This document shows, piece by piece, positions 1 through 5,337 of a stretch of 5,337 bases of DNA. How positions within the stretch are numbered: the first letter of the stretch is position 1; the number at the start of each line of letters is the position of its first letter. Both the position numbers and the translations under genes were made by a program. The stretch is from Desulfobacteraceae bacterium (GTDB lineage Bacteria; Desulfobacterota; Desulfobacteria; Desulfobacterales; UBA11574). The stretch is from assembly GCA_029857875.1 (NCBI GenBank), contig JAOUGB010000202.1:1-5337 (forward strand), given 5' to 3'. The notes beneath the pieces are model-generated. The model was not told where the DNA came from and did not search any database. It was given only the letters and a program-made list of their open reading frames with translations.

Positions 1-48
1 AAGAAAAAGCCGCATGAACCGATATAAGGGGCAAAAAGGATTTTACGA

Positions 49-672
49 TTATTTCTGCTGGTTGCTTTTCTTGGCCTGTTCTTTCACGCGCAAAAGTCCG
101 GGGCTGTTATGGAGATACATGAGCGGGGAGGAATATCCTGCAGCCATAAAATATTTTTCAAGATCATCAAAAATAACCGGTCGGTCAGGCCACCGGTAAT
201 GTTTCTCGCGCTGTTTCAATTCCAGCCATAATTTATTCGTTAAAGGTTTTTCTTTGAATACCGATTCTTTAGCTGGATCACAAAGAAACATCTCACAGAT
301 GATAGGCTTGATTCGCCACATGCACCCATGACCACTAAGATAAATGCACTTAAATCCATCATTGGGTTTTTTAAGCACCCTCGCCAACGCTTTGATTTCC
401 GTTTCATTCGATACCAGTACGTTCACCACCACATCTCCGAAAAACGTGATGATGCCTTCACGGGAACAACAGGCACTTATTTTGCTTTGATAACACTTTT
501 GGGTGCAGATGTTTTCAAAATGCTCGCCAAGAAATGCGTCCACTGCATCACGAAACAGCAGATAATCAGAAATTTGTGATAAAAGTCGCTGTCTTTCCTG
601 TACGGAAACCGTCTTTAGGTGACGATATACCATATTCAGCGTTTCCGCCTGTTCTTTTTGATATGAATTCAT
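49..672 (-). CDS. YkgJ-like cysteine-cluster protein (putative zinc/iron-chelating domain)
   Basis: This is a complete 207-residue cytoplasmic protein with no signal peptide or membrane helix. It carries eight cysteines in two clusters. The first is C56-x3-C60-x7-C68-C69; the second is C109-x7-C117-x8-C126-x4-C131, including the stretch CIYLSGHGCMWRIKPIICEMF. That layout (C-C-CC, then C..L...GC....RP..C....C) matches the YkgJ/UPF0153 family, which is annotated as a putative zinc- or iron-chelating domain and has no established reaction. The first cluster is looser than the usual form, with seven residues before the CC pair. An N-terminal helical stretch (about 1-50) precedes the clusters, and a basic C-terminal tail (KEQAKKSNQQK) ends the protein. 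ATG at 670-672 is the first start; upstream there is only a weak AAAGA-type ribosome site. The gene is divergent from the SET-domain gene and stands alone in this window. The family call is fairly firm, but metal identity and function are unknown. Confidence 0.85.
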   Translation of the reverse strand: MNSYQKEQAETLNMVYRHLKTVSVQERQRLLSQISDYLLFRDAVDAFLGEHFENICTQKCYQSKISACCSREGIITFFGDVVVNVLVSNETEIKALARVLKKPNDGFKCIYLSGHGCMWRIKPIICEMFLCDPAKESVFKEKPLTNKLWLELKQREKHYRWPDRPVIFDDLEKYFMAAGYSSPLMYLHNSPGLLRVKEQAKKSNQQK

Positions 673-711
673 TATTAATCTTTGTTCGTTTCTTTTTTTG
701 AAATTTTGTGC

Positions 712-717
712 ATTATC
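712..717 (-). promoter_or_regulatory. possible -10 box for the YkgJ-like gene
   Basis: On the minus strand this reads GATAAT, 5 of 6 to TATAAT and preceded by T. It would give a transcript start about 33 nt before the ATG. I see no good -35 hexamer at 16-18 nt, so it is only a weak candidate in AT-rich DNA. Confidence 0.25.
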
Positions 718-917
718 AGATAAAAATGGATATCAATTTAGCACAACAACCATCGCAGAAATGTAAAACATTAAGCCTTTTATCATTGTTTTATTGATTT
801 GCCAATGGACAAAGATGACATATCTTTCAACATCCACAGACTTACGCCCGCGGTCCTTGGCTATTTTTACAAAATCCCCCTATATGATATTTACATTATA
901 TATTTTAAATGATATTA

Positions 918-939
918 AACATATAGATGTATATATGTT
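918..939. repeat. perfect 8-bp inverted repeat in AT tract
   Basis: AACATATA (918-925) is exactly complementary to TATATGTT (932-939) across a 6-nt spacer, GATGTA. It lies in a run of alternating A/T about 45 bp upstream of the candidate promoter for the SET gene. It could be an operator or a cruciform-prone tract. Low sequence complexity makes a chance dyad quite possible. Confidence 0.4.
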
Positions 940-984
940 AGTGAAAAGCTCATCGGCCATCAACTGAAATCGATTCTATTTTTA

Positions 985-1012
985 TTGACCACTCCTGTAT
1001 CAATGGGATAAA
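985..1012 (+). promoter_or_regulatory. candidate sigma-70 promoter for the SET-domain gene
   Basis: TTGACC (985-990, 5 of 6 to TTGACA) is followed after 16 nt by GATAAA (1007-1012, 4 of 6 to TATAAT). Transcription would begin near 1019, leaving a leader of about 80 nt to the ATG at 1099, or about 20 nt to the alternative ATG at 1039. Assigned by consensus only. Confidence 0.4.
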
Positions 1013-1098
1013 ATTCGAAGGTATGAGAAAATTGGACAATGATTTCCGGCATGCCGCCATGTCAAATGGTAATCACGATGAAACACCGGAAAGGAAAC

Positions 1099-1518
1099 AT
1101 GAACAAACACTTATCTCAACCATTATTTAGGCACCCCGATCTGGTTGTGGCGCCCTGTAAATTAGGCCACGGCGTTTTCGCAACCCAACTTATTCCGGCT
1201 GATACAACACTGGAAGAATGCTATCACTTGCGTATTAGGAAGGAAGACTGCTCGGGTATTATAGACGACTACGTCTATAGTATAGCGGCGGATGATGATG
1301 ATTCACAAGAAGTGTCCGAATGCTACTCTCTTCCGCTGGGATGTGGAAGTATTTTTAATCACTCTGATGAACACAATACCGAATACTGGCACGATACGGA
1401 GCGGGACCTGATCGTTTTCTATACAATAAAAGATGTCTCTGCCGGTGAGCAGCTGTTTATCAATTATGGCAAAGATTGGTGGGAGACACGTGATTGCACG
1501 CCTAAAAACGACAAATAA
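1099..1518 (+). CDS. SET-domain protein, putative protein-lysine methyltransferase
   Basis: This is a 139-residue protein consisting almost entirely of a SET domain. SET enzymes transfer a methyl group from S-adenosylmethionine to protein lysines. Visible motifs, in order: GHGVFAT (23-29), the N-terminal SET strand that contacts the cofactor; LPLGCGSIFNHSDEHN (about 78-93), containing the hallmark NHS (87-89); and GEQLFINYG (116-124), matching the GEEL..YG motif with probable catalytic Y123, followed by W127-W128. An acidic run of four Asp (about 65-68) sits in the variable insert. There is no signal peptide, so it should be cytoplasmic. I chose ATG 1099 because GGAAAGGA lies just upstream and the SET domain begins soon after. 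ATG 1039 in the same frame would add 20 residues (159 aa) that do not resemble the domain. It stands alone, so the substrate (ribosomal, histone-like or other protein) cannot be inferred. Confidence 0.88.
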   Translation: MNKHLSQPLFRHPDLVVAPCKLGHGVFATQLIPADTTLEECYHLRIRKEDCSGIIDDYVYSIAADDDDSQEVSECYSLPLGCGSIFNHSDEHNTEYWHDTERDLIVFYTIKDVSAGEQLFINYGKDWWETRDCTPKNDK

Positions 1519-1879
1519 GATCATATGAGGTAATGCAATGGTTCCACCAAGATGAATGACCGATCCGGAGGTTAGTTAAATCCAACCTCCGGCACCCATT
1601 GTAAAAAGTACGTAACCTCTTTTAAATTTTGTATAATCATATAAATTCGGCGGGTTGACCGAATGGATTATTTTTGATATTTATATGGTAACTTTTTTCG
1701 ATATCGGCTATACTATTTAAATTTTCGAAAGGTTTACTCGCCGCCGGCGGGCTAAATTTGCTATCCCCGCAGCTCCGAGAAACGGAATCTCCACTACAAT
1801 TCGATCCCGGTAGGCGAGATTTTCGCTTTTCTCCAACAAGCAGCGGGGAATTCAATTTTAAACCTTGAACAAAACCGAC
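1519..1879. other. intergenic region upstream of pgpH
   Basis: These 361 bp contain a strong hairpin (1565-1592), a TATAAT (1632-1637) without a good -35, a 6-bp dyad ATTCGG/CCGAAT (1645-1664), a TATACT box (1709-1714) with a poor -35, and a small GC-rich palindrome CCGCCGGCGG (1741-1750). The 1735-1850 part is visibly richer in GC than its flanks. One of the two -10-like boxes may drive pgpH, but I cannot choose between them. The minus-strand open frame across this stretch has no recognisable protein features. Confidence 0.45.
1565..1592 (+). terminator. hairpin after the SET gene (terminator-like, no T tract)
   Basis: CCGGAGGTT (1565-1573) pairs perfectly with AACCTCCGG (1584-1592) around a 10-nt loop, 46 nt after the SET stop codon. 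The stem is GC-rich and strong, but CACCCATTGTAAAA follows rather than a run of T. It may act as a 3' end-stabilising hairpin or factor-assisted terminator rather than a classical intrinsic terminator. Confidence 0.45.
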
Positions 1880-4051
1880 ATGAGACTGTTCCTTAACATC
1901 ATACTTTTGATCGCAACCATACTTGCATCCTATGTCGAGTATGTTTATTTCACTGCTGTTCCACCTAAACTGGGCAAGATTGCCCCTTTCACTGTTCGGT
2001 CCCAAGGGTTTTTTACTTTTGACCAAGACAAGGCTCTTGGCGGCAGACGCGATATAGCTCTTTCCCGGTATATCCCTTTGTACACCTATCTTCCAAGTAA
2101 TGCCCAAAAAGTAAGAAAAAGAATGGAGGAGCTAATAAAAGAGATCTCATTCCTTCAAGAACAAAAACCTTTTACCGGTAATGAACTGGTAGAATATCTT
2201 CATGAAGCGTTCGGATTGAAACTCGGTCTGGTTGAAGCAAACAAATTTCTTCACTACCAAAATATGACGAACCTTTTGAACGGCATCCTGACCGTTGAAA
2301 AAAGCATCATGCAAAATATCATAGTGGAAGACTCGAAGCCATACAGCGATAAAATCACAGTTGAGGTGCTCTATCCTGAACCAAAGGGGATTGTAGCCCA
2401 TCCAACGGATGAAATCCTTACCTTAGAACAAGCCCGTCTCGTGCTGCAGGACAAAGCCACCAAGCTGTTTTGGCAAGTAGATAAAGGCGTCTTGGATCCT
2501 GTTATAGAAATATTACAATCCGCCCTCCTGCCAACCCTGAAATATGACAACGATGAGAACAACAGAAGGATTGAAGAGATCGTCAGGCGTTATCCCTCCA
2601 AAGTCATTCATTACCAACCAGGGGATGTCCTCGTACCGTTTCGCAAAGTGCTCAATGAAGAAGATTTATTGCTGATTGTATCTCATTTGAAGTTTGCTAA
2701 CAAAAATCTTTATAGCATAATTCCCTTTGTACTTATTGTAACACTGCTGACAATAGTATTTAATGACCTGTTTATTTTGAAAATTTTGGGCTCCGGACAG
2801 CGGAAAACAATCCATTTCCGTCCGCTCCTCTCTCTATTGATCATAAGTGTTTTCCTTTTCAAGTCTTGCCTCTTGTTCACTCCTTTTCCCTTGTATTTTG
2901 TTCCTTTCGCCATGCTCCCACTTATAATCATTCTTTTAAATCATGGAAGAGTTGCCGCCACCTGGTCTACGGTAATAGGAGCGATATTGCTAACGCTATT
3001 TTCAGCCCGATCCTTTCAGATATTCCTTTTTTTCACTTTCGCCGGTTTGGCTGCAACCTTGTTCTCCTCCAAGATAAAAAAACGCATCCATATTTTACTC
3101 CCTTCAATTGTCATTGGGATTATCAATGTAGGTGTGGTTTTGGCATTTTCTATAAAGTGGCAAAACATCACTCCTTTGCTGGGGAAATCAAATGAAATTT
3201 GGATGTCTTTAAAGGCTATGGTTTTTGACAAGCATTTATCCGATAGTCTGGGCTGGGCATTTACGGGCGGCATTCTATCAGGACCCATTGCATTATGTCT
3301 ATTGCCGATATTGGAAGCGGGCCGTTATGCCACCTCCAACTTTAAACTCACAAAGTACTCCGACCTCCAACATCCCCTTCTAAAAGACCTCTTCTCTAAA
3401 ATCCCGGCAACTTATCAACATAGCATGACAATGGCATCCCTTGCTCAAGCGGCAGGAGAGGCCGTTGGGGCAAATACCCTCCTTTTGAGAACAGCTGCTT
3501 ACTACCATGATATAGGAAAAATGGCAGATCCCATGTTTTTTTCTGAAAACCAATCAAGTGGCGAAAATCCTCATGATAAATTGGACCCATTAGAGAGTGC
3601 CCGGCTCATTATCGATCATGTAAAAAATGGTGAAAAGATCGGGAGGAAGAATGGACTCCCCGAAGTTATTTTGGACCTTATCAAGCAGCATCATGGGACG
3701 CAGTTTGTTGAATTTTTTTACAACAAGGCCGTCAAAGCAAATAACAAGTCCAAGCCCCGCAAAACGGATTTCCGGTATCCGGGGCCAAAGCCCCAAAGCC
3801 TTGAAGCCGCAATATTGATGATAGTGGATTCGGTTGAGGCCACTTTTAGATCCATGGAAGCGCCGACACAGGAACAAATCGAGAAAATGATTCTCCTCAA
3901 TATTGTAAAACGAATTGCTGATGGTCAACTCGACGAATGCAATGTCTCTACGAGCGATATAGCAAAGATTGTTGAGACACTGACCCATTCCGTAGAGGCC
4001 ACATTCCATTCCCGGGTTACATATCCATGGCAGGAAAAAAAGAAACAATGA
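1880..4051 (+). CDS. pgpH: 7TM-HD family cyclic-di-AMP phosphodiesterase (PgpH/YqfF type)
   Basis: An inner-membrane phosphodiesterase expected to hydrolyse cyclic di-AMP to pApA and so lower this second messenger. Numbered from ATG 1880 (723 aa, typical family length): TM helix 3-24; extracytoplasmic 7TMR-HDED domain about 25-270, ending in the GDVLVPFRKVLNEEDLLL element (248-265); seven TM helices about 276-480; and an HD domain about 498-660. The HD domain starts at HPLLKDLFSKIPATYQHSM and has H543-D544 in YYHDIGK, NPHDKLDP, and QHHGT. Probable metal ligands H514, H543, D544, H580, H604, H605 and D650 are all present, so the enzyme looks active. A helical tail ends in PWQEKKKQ. An in-frame TAA at 1859-1861 limits the start to TTG 1865 (728 aa) or ATG 1880, and neither has a clear Shine-Dalgarno sequence. 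In many bacteria this gene lies with phoH and ybeY; neither is seen here. Activity on c-di-AMP is inferred from the family. Confidence 0.93.
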   Translation: MRLFLNIILLIATILASYVEYVYFTAVPPKLGKIAPFTVRSQGFFTFDQDKALGGRRDIALSRYIPLYTYLPSNAQKVRKRMEELIKEISFLQEQKPFTGNELVEYLHEAFGLKLGLVEANKFLHYQNMTNLLNGILTVEKSIMQNIIVEDSKPYSDKITVEVLYPEPKGIVAHPTDEILTLEQARLVLQDKATKLFWQVDKGVLDPVIEILQSALLPTLKYDNDENNRRIEEIVRRYPSKVIHYQPGDVLVPFRKVLNEEDLLLIVSHLKFANKNLYSIIPFVLIVTLLTIVFNDLFILKILGSGQRKTIHFRPLLSLLIISVFLFKSCLLFTPFPLYFVPFAMLPLIIILLNHGRVAATWSTVIGAILLTLFSARSFQIFLFFTFAGLAATLFSSKIKKRIHILLPSIVIGIINVGVVLAFSIKWQNITPLLGKSNEIWMSLKAMVFDKHLSDSLGWAFTGGILSGPIALCLLPILEAGRYATSNFKLTKYSDLQHPLLKDLFSKIPATYQHSMTMASLAQAAGEAVGANTLLLRTAAYYHDIGKMADPMFFSENQSSGENPHDKLDPLESARLIIDHVKNGEKIGRKNGLPEVILDLIKQHHGTQFVEFFYNKAVKANNKSKPRKTDFRYPGPKPQSLEAAILMIVDSVEATFRSMEAPTQEQIEKMILLNIVKRIADGQLDECNVSTSDIAKIVETLTHSVEATFHSRVTYPWQEKKKQ

Positions 4052-4083
4052 AACACAATCTTGAATTGAAATTTACAGTTTGA
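4048..4083 (+). other. ATGA overlap and 11-codon dead-end frame after pgpH
   Basis: The pgpH stop TGA (4049-4051) overlaps an ATG (4048-4050) in the ATGA arrangement typical of translationally coupled genes, with GGAAAAAAAG just upstream as a weak ribosome site. The new frame encodes only MKHNLELKFTV before TGA at 4081-4083. It could be the stub of a lost downstream gene (ybeY is a common neighbour), or chance. The 11 residues are too few to recognise, so it is not called as a gene. Confidence 0.2.
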
Positions 4084-4133
4084 ATTTAATATCTATCATT
4101 CATTGGATTTCATGTCAGGGAGGAATCATTTTT

Positions 4134-4158
4134 GAGATACCATTGTCGTATCTCTTTA
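4134..4158 (+). terminator. weak intrinsic-terminator-like hairpin downstream of pgpH
   Basis: GAGATAC (4134-4140) pairs with GTATCTC (4148-4154) across a 7-nt loop, followed by TTTATT. The stem has only three G-C pairs and the T run is interrupted, so termination would be inefficient. Its place about 80 nt after the pgpH stop is reasonable. Confidence 0.3.
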
Positions 4159-4450
4159 TTAGTGAAAATAGATACTTGTAAGTTATCACAGTTAATAATA
4201 GTTACTTTTTTATAAGGTACTCTCAACATCAAAAGCTTGAAGACTAAAAGGCGGACTACGATATATGGTATTCCCCTTATTTATTTCGATAGAAGAATAT
4301 CGGTCGAATCCCATACTGTTTTTAGATTGAATCAAAGCCCTTCCAGACTTAACCCCTAATTTTACCAATTTTCAATTGGATAAGTGCATTCGCAACACAA
4401 TGCCCTTATGGTTGTCATCGCATATGTTTTTTATAAAAAGGATCTGCAGG

Positions 4451-4466
4451 ATTTGATGTTTCAAAT
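4451..4466. repeat. dyad ATTTGA-N4-TCAAAT, possible activator site
   Basis: ATTTGATGTTTCAAAT is a perfect 6-bp inverted repeat around TGTT. It is centred about 145 bp before the start predicted for the sigma-54-like site at 4577-4592, a usual distance for an enhancer-binding activator. Sequence alone does not show that any protein binds it. Confidence 0.25.
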
Positions 4467-4526
4467 GATCTGATACACTTTTTCGTGATACAAAAATGTT
4501 TCATCAACCAATTACGATACATATGC

Positions 4527-4554
4527 TTGACACCGTTTCTTACATAATAATAAT
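4527..4554 (+). promoter_or_regulatory. candidate sigma-70 promoter (TTGACA-16-AATAAT)
   Basis: TTGACA (4527-4532) is a perfect -35 box, and AATAAT (4549-4554) matches the -10 consensus at 5 of 6 after a 16-nt spacer. It points toward the sulfatase and would give a 5' leader of about 275 nt. It is the best two-box sigma-70 match I found in the window. Confidence 0.45.
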
Positions 4555-4557
4555 CAG

Positions 4558-4592
4558 TTATAAAGCAGGCCTTCATTGGTATAATCGTTGCA
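4558..4592 (+). promoter_or_regulatory. overlapping extended -10 and sigma-54-like (-24/-12) promoter
   Basis: Two promoter readings share this site. For sigma-70, TTATAA (4558-4563) lies 16 nt before a perfect TATAAT (4580-4585) preceded by TGG, an extended -10. For sigma-54, TTGGTATAATCGTTGCA (4576-4592) has GG (4578-4579) and GC (4590-4591) exactly 12 bp apart, with TTGCA matching the -12 element. The -24 element is only partial, since CACG is replaced by TATA. Transcription would start near 4592 (sigma-70) or 4603 (sigma-54), leaving a leader of 230-245 nt before the sulfatase. Confidence 0.4.
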
Positions 4593-4594
4593 GT

Positions 4595-4607
4595 CCAATA
4601 TTATTGG
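4595..4607. repeat. dyad CCAATATTATTGG over the predicted transcript start
   Basis: CCAATA and TATTGG are perfect inverted repeats around a single T. The dyad lies just downstream of the TATAAT/-12 elements, where a repressor could block initiation. It shares its CCAAT/ATTGG ends with the dyad at 4365-4379, though the spacers differ. It is short and AT-rich, so weak evidence. Confidence 0.25.
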
Positions 4608-4820
4608 AAATTTCATTAGCTTTTTAAGAAAGATCAAAATTGAAAATTACCTTGTAAATGTAACACATTATAAAAGCACTCCGACAGTCAACTTTAATAT
4701 ATTGATTTAACTACTCATAACGCCTCAATGTAGTTGTTTTTAATACGCATCAATCTGAGTGGTATTAAACCCTGAATCAGAATAAAGGATGGTTATACTT
4801 GTTTCTAAAATCATAAATTC

Positions 4821-4831
4821 AGAAAGGAGGT
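4821..4831 (+). promoter_or_regulatory. strong ribosome binding site of the sulfatase gene
   Basis: AGAAAGGAGGT contains a near-complete anti-16S match (AAGGAGG, 4824-4830), with 6 nt between GGAGG and ATG 4837. It is by far the best Shine-Dalgarno sequence in the window and fixes the sulfatase start. Confidence 0.85.
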
Positions 4832-4836
4832 CAAAA

Positions 4837-5337
4837 ATGAGAAAAAAACGACGTTTTTATACTTGTATTATTCTGGTGATGACCGTTCTTCTTTTTATGG
4901 CGACCGGAGTGGTCGCTGAATCAAAAAAACCCAACATCGTCATCATCTGGGGCGACGACATCGGCGGCTTTAACATCAGCGCCTACAACATGGGCATGAT
5001 GGGCTACAAGACGCCGAACATTGATCGCATCGCGAAGGAAGGCGCACTGTTCACGGACTGGTATGCCCAGCAGAGTTGCACCGCCGGCCGCGCTGCGTTC
5101 ATTACCGGCCAGTCGCCCATGCGCACCGGCCTCACCAAGGTCGGCCTGCCAGGCGCACCCGAGGGCATGAAGAAGGAGGATCCGACCATCGCCACTTTGC
5201 TCAAGGCGAAAGGCTACATGACCGGCCAGTTCGGCAAGAACCACCTCGGCGACCGCGACGAGATGCTGCCGACCGCCCACGGCTTCGACGAGTTCTTCGG
5301 CAACCTCTACCACCTGAACGCCGAGGAAGAGCCGGAG
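4837..5337 (+). CDS. secreted type I sulfatase (arylsulfatase family), N-terminal part, runs off the window
   Basis: The first 167 codons of an extracytoplasmic sulfatase, which hydrolyses sulfate esters after a cysteine is converted to formylglycine. The signal peptide is MRKKRR plus a hydrophobic core (about 9-23), with probable cleavage after A27 (GVVA-ES). Next come [13 protein letters not shown] (31-43), with metal-binding D40-D41; [11 protein letters not shown]; the formylglycine motif C81-T-A-G-R85 within [13 protein letters not shown]; and the second family signature [11 protein letters not shown] (126-136), with K134 and H136 in the active site. Family members usually run to 450-600 residues, so most of the protein lies beyond the window. 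The substrate cannot be read from this part. Codon use changes sharply: codons 1-32 have 11 of 32 third positions G/C, while codons 33-167 have about 120 of 135. The gene is transcribed away from a long regulatory gap and needs a formylglycine-generating enzyme (FGE or anSME) encoded elsewhere. Confidence 0.95.
   Translation, partial: MRKKRRFYTCIILVMTVLLFMATGVVAESKKPNIVIIWGDDIGGFNISAYNMGMMGYKTPNIDRIAKEGALFTDWYAQQSCTAGRAAFITGQSPMRTGLTKVGLPGAPEGMKKEDPTIATLLKAKGYMTGQFGKNHLGDRDEMLPTAHGFDEFFGNLYHLNAEEEPE

Larger units (their letters stand above)
673..1098. other. AT-rich divergent intergenic region
   Basis: These 426 bp separate the start codons of the divergent YkgJ-like and SET-domain genes. 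They hold a weak -10 box facing left, an alternating AT tract with a perfect dyad (918-939), and a sigma-70-like promoter facing right (985-1012). Three short ATG-initiated frames on the plus strand (726-797, 805-912 and 1023-1130) lack properly spaced ribosome sites and were not called. I see no RNA gene or mobile element here. Confidence 0.6.
4052..4836. other. long AT-rich intergenic region, no convincing gene
   Basis: These 785 bp between pgpH and the sulfatase have stop codons throughout all frames and no recognisable protein fragments. Visible elements are a weak hairpin at 4134-4154; a dyad CCAATTTTCAATTGG (4365-4379); a TTTTTATAAAAA palindrome (4428-4439); a dyad at 4451-4466; three GATACA copies (4472, 4487, 4516); candidate promoters at 4527-4592; a dyad at 4595-4607; and a leader hairpin AACTAC/GTAGTT (4709-4735) followed by GTTTTT. 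It reads as regulatory plus possibly decayed DNA. No inverted terminal repeats or transposase remnants were seen. Confidence 0.5.

Noticed and set aside
805..912. 35-codon plus-strand frame (starts MDKDDISFNIHR) in the divergent intergenic region
   Set aside because: No ribosome binding site precedes the ATG, the C-terminal half is driven by AT-rich codons, and no family is recognisable. A chance frame is the simpler explanation.
1023..1130. 35-codon plus-strand frame overlapping the 5' end of the SET gene
   Set aside because: GAAGG lies only one base from the ATG, too close for initiation, and the peptide has no recognisable features. The overlapping SET frame is clearly the coding one.
1735..1830. 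tRNA-like segment (TTCGATCCCGG resembles a T-loop) in a GC-richer patch
   Set aside because: The bases flanking the TTCGATC do not form a T-stem, and I could not fold acceptor, D and anticodon arms on either strand.
1637..2107. Minus-strand open frame of 156 codons over the pgpH 5' end
   Set aside because: It is a shadow of the pgpH coding strand plus intergenic DNA. The translation has no domain features, and the opposite strand encodes a clear family protein.
4132..4215. 27-codon frame from TTG after GGGAGGA downstream of pgpH
   Set aside because: The ribosome-site match is fair, but the product (LRYHCRISLLVK...) is short, has no recognisable features, starts with TTG and overlaps a hairpin.
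4921..5313. Minus-strand open frame of 130 codons opposite the sulfatase
   Set aside because: It exists because the sulfatase body is GC-rich and depleted of antisense stops. The sense strand carries unmistakable sulfatase motifs.
1..5337. CRISPR arrays, IS elements or a multi-gene defence system
   Set aside because: No regularly spaced repeats, transposase or integrase motifs, or defence-gene domains were seen. The four genes are separately spaced and belong to unrelated families.

Overview
The window looks like a stretch of a moderately AT-rich Gram-negative chromosome. A Desulfobacterota (deltaproteobacterial) host is my best guess. It rests on three things: a 7TM-HD c-di-AMP phosphodiesterase, a YkgJ-like cysteine-cluster protein, and an exported sulfatase with a sigma-54-like site upstream. 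This is inference from family distribution, not a database match.

Layout: (1) 49-672, minus strand, a complete YkgJ-type putative metal/Fe-S-chelating protein with eight ordered cysteines. (2) 673-1098, an AT-rich divergent intergenic region with an 8-bp dyad and a sigma-70-like promoter facing right. (3) 1099-1518, plus strand, a compact SET-domain protein (putative lysine methyltransferase), followed by a perfect 9-bp hairpin without a T tract. (4) 1519-1879, intergenic. (5) 1880-4051, plus strand, the largest gene, a PgpH/YqfF-family membrane protein with an N-terminal TM helix, an extracytoplasmic 7TMR-HDED domain, seven TM helices and an intact HD phosphohydrolase domain. (6) 4052-4836, a 785-bp AT-rich gap without a convincing gene, holding candidate promoters (one is a possible sigma-54 -24/-12 site) and several dyads. 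(7) 4837-5337, plus strand, the first 167 codons of a secreted type I (formylglycine) sulfatase that runs off the window; it has a strong Shine-Dalgarno sequence and a signal peptide.

The genes do not form an obvious pathway. They are widely spaced and separately promoted: nucleotide second-messenger turnover (PgpH), protein methylation (SET), a metal-binding protein of unknown role, and extracytoplasmic sulfate-ester hydrolysis. The usual neighbours of pgpH (phoH, ybeY) are absent, although an ATGA overlap at its stop codon leads into an 11-codon dead-end frame.

The most notable signal is inside the sulfatase gene. Its first ~32 codons (signal peptide) are AT-ending like the surrounding DNA, while the mature domain is strongly GC-ending (about 89% GC3 by hand count). 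The switch falls next to the predicted signal-peptide cleavage site, which suggests an acquired enzyme body joined to a local export signal. I found no CRISPR array, rRNA, convincing tRNA, transposase or clearly new multi-gene system.
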